Positions 21,606 to 32,715 of a stretch of DNA of 64,000 bases are shown here, one piece after another; the stretch's first letter is position 1; each line of letters opens with the position of its first letter. The position numbers and the translations under genes were made by a program. This stretch comes from Bemisia tabaci (taxonomy: Eukaryota; Arthropoda; Insecta; Hemiptera; Aleyrodidae). Under the pieces are notes generated by a model. That model saw nothing but the letters and a program-made list of their open reading frames with translations. It did not search any database and had not been told where the DNA came from. Where the stretch lies: contig NC_092793.1 in NCBI RefSeq assembly GCF_918797505.1, positions 70,799,660-70,863,659 of the forward strand, in the 5' to 3' direction.

Positions 21606-22806
21606 TCGCAGAATAATCTATTCTAAATATGTGAGGCCCCTTTCCAACATCTTCTTGTTGAGCTGGTGCGCCATTTGAACGCATTGCGTCTAGTAAACTA
21701 AATTTCTAGAGGCAGGTTGAAATCAAAACACGCTCCCTATCGGCTGAGCGATTAAAATCGCCCATGAAAAGCGGGGGAGATCCGGGTGTTGGACGGAGGA
21801 GCGCTGCGTTGCTTGTGTGAAAAATTCCAGAACTTGCTTGTAATTGTTCGCGAAGCGGGAATAATTACGGACAATGGACGTTTTCACGTCACTCGACGCA
21901 CGTCGCACGTCCCTACGTCCGTGTTCGGCGAATCCTTGATCGGTAAGCAAGTGGCAGGTTGACACGCGAAAGCGATCGCAATGGGCGATGGGCTATTCCG
22001 ACAAACGAAGCAACGAGAAAAAATCCACCTCGTGACGTAACGCGGTTTCTGCAAATGCCTGATCCTGTCGCGTGTCGCTTTTCATCAATTCACACCTCGA
22101 GGTGATTTGAATGTGCTTTGAAGACTGTCCGACTCGGAAAAAATAAAACTTTCGTTTTATTACAGGAAAATTGTTTATAAGATCATGCTTATCCTCTTTT
22201 TTTCATAAACACATGGGCGCGAAATCTTGTTTCTTTTAAAAATGTCGCGACTTTAAGTTTTAGACACGTCCATAATGTATTTTTAAAGGTCAGGAAAGTT
22301 TCGAATTTTTAAAGGTGCATTTTATGGGGAACTGAACGAAATTTTTCTATACGTTCAGTTTGTGCCGTGATCCGAGACGTTCTCTTTCTCAGACCTGGGC
22401 ACATTTCTAGAATTTGATCTTTGAAATTTAAAATTAAAAATTTTGCGACGATATGAAAGTCTTCTTTGTTTTTTGAATGGGTTGGTAGGTTCTCTCGGAT
22501 TACTATGGGACGAATATGCAGCAAGGAAAATCGAACAGTTAAATAATACGTTATATGGAGCAAGGTAAGCTCCAGCTTTCAGTGCCTTTCAAAATTTTCC
22601 AAGGGAAACCCTTTTTGCCCACTTGCCTGGTGTTGACATCCATGTATTGTCCTCTTTCAGTGCGTTTAGTTTTTCTTTTCTTTAAAGTCAAATCTTAATA
22701 TTAAGTTTAAAGTAAAGGAAAAAAGTAAATTTTTGTACAAATAGAATTAAAGATGATAACGTGTCTAATAACAGCACGGATTCAACTGTTATTTATTGGA
22801 ATGGAA
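21606..22806. other. Unassigned stretch
   Basis: About 1.2 kb without recognised repeats or genes. The first 450 bp are moderately CpG-rich. Confidence 0.4.
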
Positions 22807-22808
22807 TA

Positions 22809-23259
22809 CACTGAAAAAAAATTCTCGGCGTCTTTACCAAGGTCCATTGGTACCTTTACCATCTCACTTTTTTACCAATTATTGGTAATTTTACCAAGAC
22901 AGACTGGTAAGCTTACCTAAAAACCGGTATTTTTACTGTTTTTTTTCAGGTAAGAATACCACTTGTATTGTTAAACAATTCCCGGTATCTTTGCCATTTT
23001 ATCTCGGTAATTCTACCATAGTCGATAAAAAATATTGGAGTTTTTACCAAGTTCCAGTAAAATTCCCGAGAAAGTTCAATAATTTTACCGAGATCTCTCG
23101 GTAAAATTACCAATTCTATAAATTCTAATTTACCGAAAAAATTGAGATCAAAAACGTAATTCCTTGAATTTTTAGTATTTTCTTTTACTTTTCAGAAATT
23201 GAGACAATGAACCTATTCTTGTAGTCCTTATCTGTAATACACCGAGATATTTTTCAGTG
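22809..23259. mobile_element. T4 foldback MITE with TACC/GGTAA array, copy 1 (451 bp)
   Basis: The ends are CACTGAAAAAAAATTCTCGG and CCGAGATATTTTTCAGTG, flanked by TA on both sides (22807-22808 and 23260-23261). The interior is packed with TTTACC, GGTAAA and similar words in both orientations (for example TTTTACCAATTATTGGTAA), spaced roughly every 20-30 bp. No coding frame. Confidence 0.75.
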
Positions 23260-23261
23260 TA

Positions 23262-24521
23262 TCAAAATAGATACTCTCAATGCAGTAGAATGAGAGGATG
23301 TGGAGTGATATGGAAGGGAGAACCAGATGCCGCAGCACTCGGAGGATGGATGATAAAATGTGAGCAAGCTCAAAAGTTGCGCACTTGCCTCAATTTTTTA
23401 CGCAATTTCGCCGAGTGGAGACTCGTTGGGACCTCAGTGGAATCTCGTGAAAATAATAATTCACATGAATGTGTCATTTTTTTGTCGGTTAAGGTTGCTT
23501 TGCAAGCTTCGCTGATTCATAATCGTTTTGATTCCCATCATGGACCAAAAATTTTCGGTTAAATAATTTCGTTTCTTTTAAATCGTTAACTATGATTTGA
23601 GGAAGTATTTTTCCCTATTCTCGAGTATGGCAAGGCTTGATGGATGAATTTTACATGTTTCCGTACGAACGGGTTTTTTGTGGCTATCTGAACGTCCAAC
23701 AGTAGGTACAGAAAGGAGGGGTTTCGATAAGGGCCTTTTTTGCCCCCCCCCCCCCCCAAATCTGGGAATGTATGCGGGTTTTCTAAGTTGACTCAATGTA
23801 GTTTACGGAATAAATCATGATTTAGTCCAAAGGCCACTGGATACGTGTCAGCTGCAGTTTCCGACGAGAACACCGATCTCAAAGTCAAATTGCCAAAATT
23901 GAAAATTTGAAGACTAATTTGGTCTACAATGCTATCTGGACGCCTCCGAGATTGCACCTTTCAATTGAGATACACATTCTTTCTCAGTTCATTCCCAAAA
24001 TCAATTTACCCACTGCAAATATAGACTTCGATGAGGCAGCGCTCTTCGGGACGTTGCACATTCATATTTCCACTTTTACGTGACAGGAAAAAAATCTCCC
24101 TCGTTTTAGATGGAGTGATTGTCAAAAAAAGTTAACTAGAAAGTTCTGAATATCTGCGACGCTCGGCACTACACATGGAAGGACGACTGGAGAGCTCATT
24201 GGGAAACGGCACCAATTAGAAGGCGCGAGGCAAGTGGCGGTGGCAGTAGCGGCAGAAAATACCACAAATCAAAGTTTTGCGGTGGATGAAGACCAAAATT
24301 TAACTGACCTAGTGGCACGCATTACGAACGCGCCTAGTCAAGGTCGTGGCTCCTCGCCCCCCCCCCCTTCCTGTTTCGTTGTGGGTCGCGATTTTGCGGC
24401 GTAGCGGCGCGGCAAAGCCGAAGTGTGATGCAGTCAATTATGATGGTACCGGCGGGATGATCGCCGTTTGAGAACGCAGCGAGCGCCCGGAAATCTCTCC
24501 CGCCCGAAAAATCAGTCTTGC
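23262..24521. other. Unassigned stretch with poly-C tracts
   Basis: Runs of 15 C at 23743-23757 and 11 C at 24357-24367. A 101-codon frame at 23257-23562 begins in the T4 end and has no recognised features. No repeat partner seen. Confidence 0.4.
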
Positions 24522-24525
24522 AATA

Positions 24526-25094
24526 CTGCCGTGATAGCGAAGAGAGCCGTAAGTGCAAAATTTTCGAAATCGAGTTTGCTTCAAAATTCGTCTAAACTCT
24601 TTTAGATGAAATTACTGAGACAGCTAAAACAGCAAAATTCATCCTAATTTAATGAAAACGAGACGTATGTAAAAGCCGTAAGTGCACAAAAAATGACATA
24701 GTTTTTTTTCAAGACAGCCGTAGGTGCATGAGAGCCAATGAAAACAGTGCTTTCAAGAGGAATGCCACCCTCTTCTGCCAATTTCTAACCTGAAAATGTG
24801 TTTGTAGTGCGTCTAAAACGCAACCACGAAAGCATGCCGAAGATAGCACTTACGGCTGTCTTGCCTAACAATATAACCTAGCATGAAAATGAAAAATACC
24901 CTTTTTATGTAATGGAAATAAAATCAGTCGATTTTTAATCATCCATACGATTTCTAGGAGTCTTCCGGACGATTAGTGGCAATTTGACAAAGAACGGAGG
25001 CTTCTTTCAATAAAGTGTTCTTGTCAGAGGCTTCTGAGCCCGTTTTCTCAAAACTTCATTTTTGCACTTACGGCTCTCTCCGCTATCACGGCAG
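24526..25094. mobile_element. C2 family element, copy 1 (569 bp)
   Basis: The ends are CTGCCGTGATAGCGAAGAG and its inverse. AATA flanks both sides (24522-24525 and 25095-25098), a 4-bp target duplication. The word GCCGTAAGTGC, or its close variant GCCGTAGGTGC, occurs five times: three forward near the left and two reversed near the middle and right end. That is the layout expected of subterminal transposase-binding sites. The first eight bases, CTGCCGTG, are identical to those of C1. No transposase frame. The copy at 25897 is over 90 percent identical by eye. Confidence 0.85.
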
Positions 25095-25221
25095 AATACT
25101 CGTCACTGGGAATTTGTAATGTGTTGTCCTATATCGTCTCATATTAAAATTTAGACTTGACGGAGGAAAAAAAACTCAAGTTGTACGAGAACCTAACGTC
25201 AGTCCATACGGTACACTCAGA

Positions 25222-25706
25222 CACTGAAAAAAGTGTAGTTTGAGGTACACTGCCCTGCTAAGGAAGAACGCCGTATGAGCCTTCAGAAGTTGCCAAGTTT
25301 CCTTCGATAAAAACAGAATTTACTAGAAAAATTGCGAATGTTGTTTTCCAAAATTTTCAGACAGTTTTTTACGCAATTTAATCTAAAATATCTGAAAATT
25401 TCAAAGAAAAATGTCCGTAAATGTCGTCAAAAATTCACGTTTTAACAAGGGAAATTTGGCAACTCTCGAATGTTCGTACGGCGTTCTTCCTTAGCACGGC
25501 AGTACAGTGCTAAGGGTTTGATGATCACAAACAGACTCTATGATGGTTGAAAGTACTGCAACTCTAACAGCATTCACCAAAATTATGATAAATGCAGCCA
25601 GATGTCTGGTCATATTTACCGCACAGCATCACTGTGTCAAAAATCAAGTAGAATCATCATAGAATCCACCATACTCGTGGTCAAATGTGCCATACTCTTT
25701 TCAGTG
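25222..25706. mobile_element. T4-type element, copy 2, split by a C1 insertion
   Basis: The ends CACTGAAAAAAGTG and ACTCTTTTCAGTG pair. The C1 element at 25250-25502 lies inside, just after the left end, so the original element was about 230 bp. The right part, from GGTTTGATGATCAC, matches 56786-57000, including CCAGATGTCTGGT, TCACTGTGTC and the TTCCA that follows the end. Confidence 0.7.
25250..25502. mobile_element. C1 family MITE, copy 2 (253 bp), nested
   Basis: The ends are CTGCCCTGCTAAGGAAGAAC (one change) and the inverse ending GGCAG. TACA lies on both sides (25246-25249 and 25503-25506), a perfect 4-bp duplication. It sits within the T4-type element and so inserted after it. Confidence 0.88.
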
Positions 25707-25896
25707 TTCCATTAGGTGATTCGTACGCTATACCATGCTTTATACTGGGCTCTACGATGCTGTTCATGCAACCCAACTATCAAATTAGCACGTTCAACTA
25801 TCAACAGCAAATCTATTACCATATTTTTCTAAAATAAGTTTAGTTTTTAGCCTGAGGTCAGTTTACAGTTCTAAAAGCTTTACTAGTATAACTGGA

Positions 25897-26463
25897 ATGC
25901 CGTGATAGCGTAGAGAGCCGTAAGTGCAACATTTTCGAAATCGAGTTTTCTTCAAAATTCGTCTAAACTCTTTTAGATGAAATTACTGAGACAGCGAAAA
26001 CAGCAAAATTCATCCTAATTTAATGAAAACGAGACGTATGAGAAAGCCGTAAGTGCACAAAAAATGACTATAGTTTTTTTTCAAGACAGCCGTAGGTGCA
26101 TGAGAGCCAATGAAAACAGTGCTTTCCAGTAAAGTGCCGCCCTCTTCTGCCAATTTCTAACCTGAAAATGTGTTTGTTGTGCGTCCAAAACGCAACCACG
26201 AAAGCATGCAGAAGATAGCACTTACGGCTGTCCGGCCTAACAATAACCTAACACGAAACTGAATTTTACCTTTTTCATGTACTTAAAATAAAATCGGTCG
26301 AGTTTTAATCCCCAAATGATTTCTAGGAGTCTTCCGGACGAATAGTGGCAATTTGACAAAGAGCGGAGGCTTCTTTCAATAAAATGTTCCGATTACAAGC
26401 TTCTGAGCCCGTTTTCTCAGAACTTCATTTTTGCAGTTACGGCTCTCTTCGCTATCACGGCAG
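25897..26463. mobile_element. C2 family element, copy 2 (567 bp)
   Basis: The same structure as 24526-25094, in the same orientation, with TGGA on both sides (25893-25896 and 26464-26467). The left terminal C is replaced by A. Five GCCGTAAGTGC-type words are present at equivalent positions (one altered to GCAGTTACGGC). Its own target duplication shows that it is an independent insertion and not a segmental duplication of the first copy. Confidence 0.85.
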
Positions 26464-26467
26464 TGGA

Positions 26468-26805
26468 GCTGTTCATTCCGTACTAAGCCGTCAAAAAAAA
26501 AGCAGTGATCTCGCTCTCTCTATCTCATGATTTTCTAATATGAAAATTCTAACGCATCCTCTCAAGGAATGCCTCCGGTGTACGAAACATTGAGAGTCGT
26601 CGAGGTGAGAATAGTAACGTACCTCTGTTGCCGTTGAAAGGCGTCATTGCGTCAGACAACGGCACATTACAAGCTGCCGTTGCTCAACTAACACTGGGAT
26701 GATTGAATTTTTAACGTTTCCTCACACTGCCCCTCGGCCATCATCAGTGCGACGTGCTATGTCACCCCTTGTTCCTCGTTCAGATCGTCTCACTTTCTTC
26801 CTTAC
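26468..26805. other. Unassigned stretch
   Basis: No gene or repeat pair was recognised between the C2 and H1 elements. Confidence 0.4.
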
Positions 26806-26813
26806 CTCTCCGC

Positions 26814-26978
26814 CATTGGCGTGGCGTGCTTTGCGATATATCGATTGTTATTCCATTTAAACCCATGGAAAAGGATCGATGATCAGGGTGTTCGCAGCGA
26901 ACACCTCAATAATCGATCCTTTACCATAGGTTTAAATGGATTAACAATCGATTTATCGCAATTCACGCCACGCCACTG
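26814..26978. mobile_element. H1 family MITE (hAT-like), copy 3 (165 bp)
   Basis: The ends are CATTGGCGTGGCGTG and the inverse CACGCCACGCCACTG. CTCTCCGC lies on both sides (26806-26813 and 26979-26986), a perfect 8-bp target duplication typical of hAT. The arms pair through GCGATATATCGATTG and CCATTTAAACC. The centre TGTTCGCAGCGAACA is a perfect palindrome. It is the best-preserved copy of the family. Confidence 0.85.
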
Positions 26979-27043
26979 CTCTCCGCTTTCCTAAACTAGT
27001 CGACTCGGTCTGAAAATGAAAAGAGGAATTGGACCCATACACG

Positions 27044-27281
27044 GCGCACAGTGGATCGAGTCAAAAACAGAAGTCGGACATCAAATTTTTGACTAAAACT
27101 GCAAAGTTTGATGTTTATTTCGTCACATTTTAATTTTAAGCGGTATTTTTCGGAGGAAATTTCACGAGGAAACCAATGAGATCACTTTTAAACCCCCAAA
27201 GTTTTGTATGAACGGAGTTATGAGCTTTTGAAATTTCAAAATTTTGTCCGACCTCTCCTATTGACACGATCCATTGTGCGT
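27044..27281. mobile_element. Inverted-repeat element with GGCGCACAGTGGATCG ends
   Basis: The left end GGCGCACAGTGGATCGAGTC and the inverse of the right end (CGCACAATGGATCGTGTC) pair, followed by GTCGGACA on both sides. The interior is AT-rich with no reliable frame. It abuts or overlaps the N1 element that starts at about 27280. Confidence 0.65.
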
Positions 27282-27494
27282 TGTTTCCTCGACGAAGGAA
27301 CGTAACTCCATTCGAAACTTGGGAGATTGAATCGAACAAGTCAATTTTTTCGAAAATTGTATGATTTTTACACAAGATCAGCGGAAAAATCGAAGAAATT
27401 TCCACTCCGAAATGCCCAAGATTCTCCTGGTAAAAATGCAACTTGGAAAGAGAAATTTGGCAACATTGAAATAGAGTTGTATGTATACGCTCTT
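27280..27494. mobile_element. N1 family foldback MITE, copy 2
   Basis: The left arm is GTTGTTTCCTCGACGAAGG then AACGTAACTCCATTCG. The right arm is TTTGGCAACATTGAAAT then AGAGTTGTATG. The internal AATGCCCAAGATTCTC is shared with the copy at 28713. The right end is diverged, so its position is approximate. Confidence 0.55.
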
Positions 27495-27800
27495 AAGTGA
27501 GGAGAACGGAATAGTAAACAATCGGAGACATTCATTGTATAAGGCCTCCATTTTTCGTAAAATTCTCAATAGGCACCCACATCCCACAAGCCTCTCTGAA
27601 AATCGTACTTTTACGATAAAAATGACTGAGTTGTTTGGACTGCATTTTGCAATAACGAACTACGATTCTACGATTTTAGCGTCGTGCAAGCCAGGAAAGG
27701 GAGCTCAGTCGAGTGTCGAGTCATCTTCACAATGTGATGCGCCTTCAATCCAGTTAGCGGCAAGGTGCCTATACTCGTGGTCAAGTAGTTATCGCAAAGA
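27495..27800. other. Unassigned stretch
   Basis: No gene was recognised. Overlapping frames on both strands have no family features. Confidence 0.35.
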
Positions 27801-27946
27801 ACTCTCGCATTGCGTTTGGTGCAATGCGAGAAGTATTCATGCAGTCTTGTAGGCGCTAAAATGCGTTTGACGCCGACTGCACTGTTTGGCGCAATGCGTA
27901 AAGTATTTCTACTGTCTTGCAGGCGCTGATATGAGTTTGACACCGA
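27801..27946. repeat. 70-bp tandem duplication with hairpin
   Basis: TTTGG(T/C)GCAATGCG and the following AAGTATT, CTTG(T/C)AGGCGCT and GTTTGAC(G/A)CCGAC occur at 27815 and again at 27885, a 70-bp period. The first unit is preceded by its inverse (CTCTCGCATTGCG), giving a short hairpin. The words TGCG-AAGTAT and AGGCGC recur in the hairpin at 59570-59655. Confidence 0.65.
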
Positions 27947-28708
27947 CCGAACCGTGTTCGGTGCGATTGTTCGAACTCGTGTTAGGATAATCGCGGCATC
28001 GAAAAATGGGGCTTAAAAGGCCCATTGGTTACGGAAACTGAATTCATAGTGTGTACAGCTTGAGCATGGCGTCAAGATTGTTGCTGCCATATGCTCATAT
28101 TACTGAGACTGTTACAGTGACGTTTGGCGTGCAATTTAACCCTGGTAAATTATTCTTCCTCCCATGAACGGAAAGGTTGAATTTATTCATAAAAGACGTT
28201 ATATTACCACGGTTAAGAGTTAAGGTAAGGTTAGGATATCCTCGTTGCCTATTAATGTTCCCACCGCAAGCCTGCGATCTTGGGATGGAAGGATTACGGA
28301 AATTTTCCAGCCTCTTGTTAACTCATTTTCTTGTAAATGAGAAAGAATCTAACTTTTTTGCTTGAAATACATACAGAATATTCTTCCGAAGAAGAAGAAA
28401 AAGTATGATAATTTTAAAAAAAATTGCGTTGAGTGTGGTAGGGAGTCAGCTTCTGCAACGTCGCAAGAGGAGATCCGTGGCTTCGCACTTTGATCATCGC
28501 ATTATTTACATCTCGTTCAAAGTTGATCTCTGAACTTCCTATTGTGCGAATATGGTAAAATTTTGAGGTTCGCCTCGGCTAAAAATCCATCACCCAAAGC
28601 GACTCCCATGATAACAACCACCTCGGGCAGCCGAATTATCAGCCGACCAAGAAAGAAGCACCGGAAAATAACGATAAACCGCGCATCTCCCGACGGGACG
28701 GACGGGAT
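27947..28708. other. Unassigned stretch
   Basis: No gene was recognised. GCAACGTCGCAAGAGGAGATC near 28455 vaguely resembles the T1 arm, but I could not find both ends. Confidence 0.3.
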
Positions 28709-28712
28709 AAAA

Positions 28713-28976
28713 CGTCGTTTCCAGCACGAAGGAACGTAACTCCATTCCAAGGTTGCCAAATTGACTCGAACAATTAATTTATTTTACAAAAATGTACGTA
28801 GGCAATTTTTATCCAAAATTGGTTGGTTTTTTGCTTGGAATCTAGAGAAAAATCAGGGAAATTTTCAGTCAGAAATGCCCAAGATTCTCTTGATTAATAG
28901 GCAATTTGCGAGGGGTAATTTGGCAACATTGAAATGGAGTTACGTTCTTTCGTCCACGAGACGACGAAAAGTGCGC
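28713..28976. mobile_element. N1 family foldback MITE, copy 3 (264 bp)
   Basis: The ends are CGTCGTTTCCAGCACGAAGG and the inverse ending CGAGACGACG, with GAACGTAACTCCATT next in each arm. AAAA flanks both sides, which would be a 4-bp duplication but is low-complexity and so weak evidence. It is the best-preserved copy. Confidence 0.7.
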
Positions 28977-29144
28977 AAGGGGCGCGGGGCCCGCCGCGCG
29001 ATCCCTCTATTTTTCCCGCCATCGGAGGGGGTCAAACCGGTACCACCCACGCCCGGATCGGCCCGGCGGTCCCCGCTAAATTTTAACCCAAAGGATCCGG
29101 CTTACGGAATTAAACATATATTGTGATCCATATACCCAACTCCA

Positions 29145-29262
29145 AGTATTTAGTCACCGAAATTTTAAAACTCTTTAAGCAATTACATTTAAATATTTAA
29201 GACTTCCTGGCCCCCGACGTAAATAACCTGGTCGCTGATCGTCGTAAATCAAATTAACTAAC
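29145..29262. repeat. Dispersed repeat of about 115 bp, copy 2
   Basis: It matches 17725-17838 in order and orientation (AAATTTTAAAACTCTTTA, then CTGGCCCCCGACG, CTGGTCGCTGATCGTCG). No ends were identified. Confidence 0.55.
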
Positions 29263-29361
29263 TAACTGTTTTCTTACGATGTTTTTTTTAGAATTGAAAA
29301 AGAATGTGTATAAACTAACTTCTACTTTGATACACCCGAGAGTCAACGCTTCACCACTTGC

Positions 29362-29524
29362 CAGAGGTAGATCGAGAAGTTGGCAACATTGCTTTCTCTC
29401 CAATTAAACCTAGGGAAATGTATCGATTCTTGGAGAGGTCAGGTGTTCCGACGAAAATCGATTATTCAACACAGGCATGAATGGAGAGAAAACAATGTTG
29501 CCAAATCTTATGGCTCCGCCAATG
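29362..29524. mobile_element. H2 family MITE (hAT-like), copy 3
   Basis: The left end is diverged (CAGAGGTAGATCGAG). The right end inverse is CATTGGCGGAGCC. Inner arms pair through AGTTGGCAACATTG and CAATGTTGCC, and the core through CGATTCTTGG and AAAATCG. The flanks CCACTTGC and ACACCTGT match at only 5 of 8 positions, a decayed duplication at best. Confidence 0.65.
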
Positions 29525-30155
29525 ACACCTGTTGTCCGTGAAGAGCGATTTATATCGAATTAAGGCGTCATTAATTGCCCTCGAGCAACAGCGAAGGCGA
29601 TTATAATCAGTTCAAACGAACATGTGTTGTGATTTGGGACCGAAATTCGAGGGGACAGGGGGCCTGCGGCTGGGGTGGAGGGGGGGGGGGATCGCGGGCC
29701 GATACCCGTCGCTGCGCCCGAACCGGGACCCGATCGAAACTCCGGCACCGGCGGCAAAATAAATCATCCGTAAAGTTCGCTGTTTACTCAATCGCGACTT
29801 GAGTCTGTCGCAATTTATTTTTCGTCACTTATTCTCATCTCCTCGGCGACGAAGCTCCGGAGGCTTAGACTTGAGACTCTGCCAGCGGCCTGTCCCATTG
29901 TCCCCCGCCGGCAGTATCAGGGCCCGAATTTCGTCGGCAGATTTGCGGTCGACTGCGAGTTGAGGCAAGAATGTTGACTTCGTTATTCGATCGCTGATTA
30001 ATGGTCTGTACCGTTGAAGAACTATGGTACTGATGATGGTTAGAGACTGCTACAGAAAGCTCAACTTACGCGCAGCTTGAGTTGAGAATATACATTTTCC
30101 GACTTTATATTGGACTTAGGGGTTGGGCCTCGCAACTCGCGGACAACTTACAGAC
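29525..30155. other. GC-rich stretch, no recognised gene
   Basis: Contains an 11-G run at 29680-29690 and a CpG-rich segment to about 29970. A promoter is possible from composition alone, but I see no exon, splice site or TATA support. Confidence 0.3.
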
Positions 30156-30300
30156 AATGGGACTACGTTTTGCAATTAGGAACTATAAATTCCAGCCCAG
30201 TTTAGGAACAACGTATGTACCGTTAGTTTCCTTATGCACATAAGTGTTTTTTCAGATGAGGCAGAATCTATAGCTCCAAATTGCAAAATGCAGTCCCATT
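30156..30300. mobile_element. Short foldback MITE with TGGGACT ends
   Basis: The arms AATGGGACTACGTTTTGCAA and the inverse of TTGCAAAATGCAGTCCCATT pair, then AGGAACTATA and TATAGCTCC. A decayed relative lies at about 38930-39065, aligned on CATTTTGCA, GAAACTAA and AGTTCC. Confidence 0.65.
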
Positions 30301-30481
30301 AAAGGGCTCAGATCGTAGCGCACTGTTTCCAAGCATATCCAAGGTAAACTGTAAAAATTGATTGGTGATTGAATTGGTTAATCCTTGAATTAAGTAAAAG
30401 AGGAAAAATTGAATGCAATGTAACAATACAGATGACTGACCTCAATGCTGATTTGTTATTGAGATTGTTGAAAAGTTGACA

Positions 30482-30740
30482 ATTCGATAAAGAAACTGCA
30501 TAAATGCTTATCTCGGTTTGCGGTATTACAGACTTCCTGTCACACTTTATTTTCTACATGATAAACTACAGAGCATCATTTTTTTTAAGATTTCAGTGAT
30601 TCTTCTTCTCTTTCTAATGAATTTCCTCTGAAAACTTCAAGGCCACGATTCATTTCATCTTCTACGAATAAATAAAATTGTAGCGGAGATTTCGGAACAC
30701 CGCAATCATGATACGCAATTTTGCAGTTTCACTATCGAAT
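30482..30740. mobile_element. T1 family foldback MITE, diverged copy 3 (259 bp)
   Basis: The left arm ATTCGATAAAGAAACTGC then TTATCTCGGTTTGCGG aligns with the T1 arm. The right arm inverse reads ATTCGATAGTGAAACTGC. CAGACTTCCTGTCA after the left arm is shared with 60414. The length equals the copies at 9289 and 60414 although the ends have changed. Confidence 0.65.
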
Positions 30741-32120
30741 GGCTCTTGAGATCTTGTTGAGGCAATGTCTTTTTTCACTGACTGTGATGATGGTCTAATG
30801 CTTAGCGCGTTGGATCAGAGATGAGTTTAAGAAGAGGGACGAAGGGCCAAAGCTGAGATTACCTGCCGTCTACTGTTAAATTTTATAGCAATTTACTTGT
30901 TATTACTTTTGAGATCACAACTGCAAAGATGCTGAGCTTATTGGTTGAAGATCAACAGCCATATTTATTATTTTTTTCGCCTATTTTAAACCACTATTTT
31001 AAACCACAAGATATCATTTTATTGGTGACGGATCTTGAAAGAGGTCATGGAACACATGATGGCGTGGTCCCCTCCTTTTGCGAAATTAATAAGGGGGAAA
31101 TTCAGGAGAAATTAGGAAAATGAAACGGAAAGAAGTGTAATAAGACGTGCCTCAATAAAAAACTAAGTACGTAGGTATAACTGAAGTCCAATGTTGAGAG
31201 AAAAAGGTATTCGTGGTTAAACTATTTTTGAGATAGATATTTTGTTTCGGGGTGAGAAACATCGCTCAATTACCAACATTATTTTCAATTGCCTTTACAT
31301 ACCTTTTCGCACTTTTCGATATTCATCTACTCCGAAATGAGCAGACTTAAAACATTCAGCCAGAAGAAGTGCAATAGGTATAATTGGGGTGGGAGCGCCA
31401 AATTTAAGATTCATTTATGTAAAATTTTGAGCCTACCCATTCCTTTTGCTTAACTCATTCTTATTTTTCTTCTTCCTCCTCCTGCTCTCCTTCTTTACTC
31501 AAACAATCTATTACCCTATATGAACATCAAAAAAGGGGAGATAACTGCGACAAGATGCACAACGTGACAACGTCCAACGACCGACTGATCGCGTGAATGT
31601 CAAAATATACCCGTAATCTTTAAATATTGTTGCTCAATCAAAATTAGCGGGCGGTCATCTTGCTAATCTTAACGGGCCCCTTGCATCGTTGCCCACCTAT
31701 TTTACGATAGCACCTTTTAACCCGCAAGTTATAAATCTTTTCAGTATTGTTTCAGCCCTGCGTCAAAATTACAATCCAACTGATACGAAATAATGTTCTT
31801 TTTAAACATAAAACCGCCTGCTTAATCTTCCAGACAATATGATTCATTTTAGGGTCCTACGAGAGCCTTTGAGCAACATTAAATTAGCAAAGGCGATTCA
31901 AGATCAAATCTGTAAAATGAATTAAGCTGACAGGGGATCATCTGATTCGACCCCCTATTTTCTTTTACCAATGTGTGCGGAAAGTATTCGCAGAAGTTTG
32001 CAAAGATTCGTATTTTAGCTAATGCACGGTTCTCTTTTCCTTTCTTTTTCCGCATTTTAATGTCATTGAATAATCATTGAATAATAGGAGGAGCTGTATG
32101 TTTTGAGAATTTAAAGTTTT
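30741..32120. other. Unassigned stretch
   Basis: About 1.4 kb of AT-rich DNA with no gene, RNA or repeat I can support. Confidence 0.45.
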
Positions 32121-32318
32121 CACGGAAGAGTAGAGTTAGAGGCAATTCCCTAAAATTGTGGTGCAATCCCAATTTGTTGAATGGTATGGAAATTTCCAGT
32201 TAATTGAGGTGCATAGTGCCGCAAAATTTGGGTTAGCAACCCAAATTAATTGGGGTACTACCACAATTAATTGGAAATTTTCTCATCATCCAACAGCCCC
32301 GTGCTCCTTCTTTCCGTG
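32121..32318. mobile_element. T2 family foldback MITE, copy 2 (198 bp)
   Basis: The ends CACGGAAGAG and CTTTCCGTG pair loosely. AATTAATTGGGGTACTACC, ACAATTAATTGG and CATCATCCAACA are shared with 9762-10055. The internal array is reduced to about one motif per side. Confidence 0.6.
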
Positions 32319-32715
32319 TTATTTGTCAAGAACACATTATTTTCCTCGCCTGGAGGATAGATAGAACTTAAATTCTCTTCACCACCCCATATTCCCCTCC
32401 TAGAAGTTGTGTCACTACATCGGCATCATAAAAAGCCGAAATTTTTTTTCAAATCTACATGGAATAACCCGTCTTCAATACCATTCTGCAGGACAACCAA
32501 GTACCCACAGATTTTTAGAATGAAGTTGGGAACATCATCTTCAATTTTCATATCATTGTGTCCCCCCCCCCCTCCCCATTCATGTAGCATCCGGCAAGGA
32601 CGCTGTTAACTGTTCCTGTGCATATCACTTAGCTTGAATGGGCTTTAAGACAGACTCAATAACAAGTGAGTAACTTTAACGTGCAGGTACGTTACATTAT
32701 ATCATACCTTACATA
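32319..32715. other. Unassigned stretch
   Basis: An 11-C run at 32562-32572 is the only landmark. No gene seen. Confidence 0.4.

Noticed and set aside
24526..26463. Composite transposon with two C2 copies as terminal repeats
   Set aside because: Each C2 copy has its own 4-bp duplication (AATA and TGGA), showing two independent insertions.
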